Shown: positions 6,450 to 8,345 of the stretch, one piece after another
Layout: every line of letters begins with the position of its first letter
How positions within the stretch are numbered: position 1 is the first letter of the stretch
From: Bacillota bacterium
Lineage (GTDB): Bacteria; Bacillota; Sulfobacillia; Symbiobacteriales; ZC4RG38
Assembly (NCBI GenBank): GCA_003242505.1
Contig: QGUP01000069.1
Span: forward strand, 1 to 8,345
DNA length: 8,345 nt
Reading direction: 5' to 3'
Position numbers and translations under genes: made by a program
Notes under the pieces: generated by a model
What the model was told of the DNA's origin: nothing
What the model saw: the letters and a program-made list of their open reading frames with translations, nothing else
Databases searched by the model: none

Positions 6450-7912
6450 TCCTTGGCCACCTCCTCCGCCAGCTCCCGGGCCCAGCGGCCGCCGGGCCGG
6501 AAAAGATCGGCGAGCCGCCAGAGCAGGAGCAGGGCCAGCGCCACCAGCACGGCACCCAGCCCGAAGTCAATGGCCAGCATGGTCCCGTTCACAACCGCCT
6601 GCTGCCCGTATTCGGTGACAAAGAGGCGCTTCATGGAGAAGACTGTTGCTCCGGCCAGGGCCAGGTCCGAGGCCAGGATCAGCACCCAGCCGAACCACTG
6701 GCGGGCCCGGCCCCGGAGGCCCATCATGTCGGCGAAGTAGCAGAGGAGGATGGTCGCCGTCAGGAAGGAGAGCGCGTGCCAGTGGCCGGTGAGGGCGATG
6801 CGCTCTTCCCGGTGGGGCCAGACCCGGAAGATCTCGTCCAGCCGGATAGCCATGAAGATGCCGACGCCGCTGACCACGAAGTTCATGTAGACCATCTGCC
6901 AGAGCGCGCCGAACCGCAGCGGGTCGTGGAGCAGCGCCTTCACCTTCTGGCCGAAGGTGGGCCTTTGCAGGCCGAGTTCGGCCACCCGGTTCCGGATGAG
7001 CTTCCCCCAGCCGAAGATCACCAGCAGGAGGGCGGCCAGCATGACGAAGACCGAGCCCACGTAGATGATGGTGTGGGCGTGGGGCGTCACCACCACGGAC
7101 CAGGCGCCCACGGTGATGACCACGGTGCCGAAGATCATCATCGGCATGGCGATCTTGTGGAGGATCCCCTTGAAGTCGAACCAGCGGCCGATGATCAGGG
7201 CCGCGGCGATGCAGATCAGGGTCAGCATGATGTGCAGGTGGCCGATGACGGCCTTCTGGAGCGCGGTCTTGACGGGCTCCCGCACCAGGTCCTCGGCCAG
7301 GAACGACTGGAACCCGTTGCCGAAGAAGGCGCCGGCGATGGCCCCCAGGGCCGCCGAACCCAGGGTCGAGACGGTCATCACGAAGAAGGCGGTCCGTTCC
7401 AGGTCCACCCCGCCCCGGGTGCGGGCGTAGGCCGGGTCGGTCTGGCGGTAGGCCTGGCCCCAGGGCCAGAGCGCGACGGCCAGGAGGCAACCGCCGTAGA
7501 AGAGGAGGGCCTGCCCCACCAGGAAGAGGCCGTGGAAGACCCAGTTGCGGCCAAAGTAGGCGAAGATGAGCCCCGAGAACATGGCCAGGATGTAGCCGAC
7601 GGTGATGGTCCCGTTGATGCTGACCCGGCGCTGGGCCGGCATCGGCAGGGCGGCGGTGATCAGGTAGACGAGCACCGCCACCACGGCGAAGGCGATGGCG
7701 TGGTACAGGGTGATGATCCGGCCCTCCCGTTCCGCTTCGACCAGCCTCATGCCCAGGGTCCGGACAACGAAATCCTTCACGCCCCACTCGACCATCGGGC
7801 CGGACAGGCTGCTCCAGATGGCGGTCACCAGGGCCACCAGGCCGATGGCCAGCAGCACCAGTCCCCGGGTCGAGGTGAACAGATAGCGGAGCCGGTCTGT
7901 CAGGGACCGCAT
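6446..7912 (-). CDS. Divergent heme-copper oxidase subunit I-like protein
   Basis: A 488-residue protein with twelve hydrophobic segments, the layout of heme-copper oxidase subunit I. Numbered from the ATG at 7912, helix II has H71 (LYHAIAF), the place of a low-spin heme ligand. Helix VI has GHLH with H225, matching the CuB ligand in GHPEVY of classical oxidases. H278 and H280 (PHAH) stand where the usual adjacent HH pair of helix VII occurs. Helix X has GHWH with H377 and H379, matching the HxH pair that holds both hemes. The helix VI tyrosine of A-type oxidases is absent, and the NOR-type HxxxE is not seen. This start is chosen because GGGAGG lies 8 nt upstream; an in-frame ATG at 7945 would add 11 residues but has poor signals and lies in a tandem repeat. 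It could be an oxygen reductase, a nitric oxide reductase-like enzyme, or another heme protein. No subunit II or cytochrome c gene is visible. Confidence 0.78.
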   Translation of the reverse strand: MRSLTDRLRYLFTSTRGLVLLAIGLVALVTAIWSSLSGPMVEWGVKDFVVRTLGMRLVEAEREGRIITLYHAIAFAVVAVLVYLITAALPMPAQRRVSINGTITVGYILAMFSGLIFAYFGRNWVFHGLFLVGQALLFYGGCLLAVALWPWGQAYRQTDPAYARTRGGVDLERTAFFVMTVSTLGSAALGAIAGAFFGNGFQSFLAEDLVREPVKTALQKAVIGHLHIMLTLICIAAALIIGRWFDFKGILHKIAMPMMIFGTVVITVGAWSVVVTPHAHTIIYVGSVFVMLAALLLVIFGWGKLIRNRVAELGLQRPTFGQKVKALLHDPLRFGALWQMVYMNFVVSGVGIFMAIRLDEIFRVWPHREERIALTGHWHALSFLTATILLCYFADMMGLRGRARQWFGWVLILASDLALAGATVFSMKRLFVTEYGQQAVVNGTMLAIDFGLGAVLVALALLLLWRLADLFRPGGRWARELAEEVAKE

Positions 7913-7920
7913 TGGATGAG

Positions 7921-7926
7921 CCTCCC
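7921..7926 (-). promoter_or_regulatory. Ribosome-binding site fixing the start of the oxidase-like gene
   Basis: GGGAGG on the minus strand lies 8 nt before the ATG at 7912. The alternative ATG at 7945 has only GGAAG 2 nt upstream, so the shorter protein is favoured. Confidence 0.7.
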
Positions 7927-7988
7927 ATTTGCTTGGGATCCCCATTGCTTCCGCTTTCGGACCCCACTACTTCTGCTTTCGGACCCCA
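7923..7988. repeat. 22-bp tandem repeat between membrane protein and oxidase-like gene
   Basis: On the minus strand two 22-bp units beginning TGGGGTCCGAAAGC (plus 7967-7988 and 7945-7966) match at 19 of 22 positions. A third, decayed unit beginning TGGGGATCCCAAGC occupies 7923-7944 and runs into the ribosome-binding site. The array makes up almost the whole 76-nt gap between the upstream stop codon and the ATG at 7912. Confidence 0.75.
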
Positions 7989-8345
7989 TCACTTCCGGGC
8001 GCTGGCGAGGAAACCGGCGGCAAAGCTGGCCGTCATCAGCAGCAGCAGGGGTGCCAGGATGAGCAGGATGACCTCCGCCGGCAGGATGGGCTTGCCGGCC
8101 TTGAGGAAGGCCAGGGCGATGCCGCCGATGCCGATGAGCCCGCCGCCCACCCCCACCCAGGCAAAGCCGCCGGGGGCCAGGCCCTTGAAGCTCAGCCAGA
8201 GCGGCAGGCCAAAGATGATCAGCCCCGCGATCCCGTGCACCAGAATCAGGGTGAGGATCGCCAGGGGCCGGGGGCCCGCAAACCGGGTCGCCGCCAGGGC
8301 GATCAGGCCCAGCACGGCGAAGATGGGGTAGGCCCGCCCGTAGGA
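7989..8345 (-). CDS. Unrecognised membrane protein, 5' end outside the window
   Basis: The frame is open to the right edge, so the gene begins beyond it; 118 residues are visible before the TGA. It is very hydrophobic, with about four membrane segments: one from the edge (AYPIFAVLGLIALAATRF), one around LAILTLILVHGIAGLIIFG with a histidine inside the helix, a glycine-rich one (GVGGGLIGIGGIALAFL), and a last one near the C-terminus (LPAEVILLILAPLLLLM). A GTG at 8315 could begin a shorter protein, but the open, helix-like sequence before it argues for a longer one. I do not recognise the family. Its place upstream of the oxidase-like gene on the same strand suggests a co-transcribed partner such as a small respiratory subunit or assembly factor; this is inference. 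Confidence 0.75.
   Translation of the reverse strand, partial: SYGRAYPIFAVLGLIALAATRFAGPRPLAILTLILVHGIAGLIIFGLPLWLSFKGLAPGGFAWVGVGGGLIGIGGIALAFLKAGKPILPAEVILLILAPLLLLMTASFAAGFLASARK

Noticed and set aside
6567..7967. Minus-strand frame of 466 codons overlapping the oxidase-like gene
   Set aside because: It is the oxidase-like gene in another frame, rich in Pro, Gly, Arg and His with no membrane segments, whereas the chosen frame gives twelve clear helices.
6776..8062. Plus-strand frame of 428 codons across the oxidase-like gene and tandem repeat
   Set aside because: Acidic, low-complexity product rich in Asp, Gly and His; an antisense artefact of high GC codon use.

Overview
The window is GC-rich and every gene I can support lies on the minus strand, so transcription runs from high to low coordinates. 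GTG starts, strong purine-rich ribosome-binding sites, lipoproteins with Gram-positive-type lipoboxes and a heme-copper respiratory protein point to a high-GC, probably thermophilic Bacillota of the Symbiobacterium / Caldinitratiruptor kind. That placement is inference from style only.

Region 8345-4625 is a respiratory-looking operon. It holds the 3' part of an unrecognised four-helix membrane protein, then a 12-helix divergent heme-copper oxidase subunit I-like protein. Next, with an ATGA overlap, comes a lipoprotein with a SUMF1/formylglycine-generating-enzyme fold that lacks the catalytic cysteines (NirV-like). Last, 31 nt further on, is protoheme IX farnesyltransferase (heme O synthase). 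A 22-bp tandem repeat fills the gap between the first two genes, and a GC-rich hairpin follows the last. The set suggests a membrane heme enzyme, possibly oxygen or nitric oxide reducing, with an accessory lipoprotein and a heme-modifying enzyme.

Region 4540-1275 is a separate carbohydrate ABC transporter operon (CUT1 family). A sigma-A type promoter (TTGACA-N18-TAAAAT) is followed closely by a perfect LacI-family operator (TGTAAACGTTTACA). Two permeases overlap by ATGA, a substrate-binding lipoprotein follows, and the operon ends at a 12-bp hairpin. No ATPase gene is present, so the transporter probably borrows a shared MsmX/MalK-type ATPase.

Region 1274-1 begins with an array of CGATT(T/C)TAGC repeats, followed by a LacI-family repressor that is the obvious candidate for the upstream operator. 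At the left edge is what may be the first 16 codons of another gene. The substrate of the transporter cannot be read from the window because no glycoside hydrolase or sugar-metabolic gene is present.
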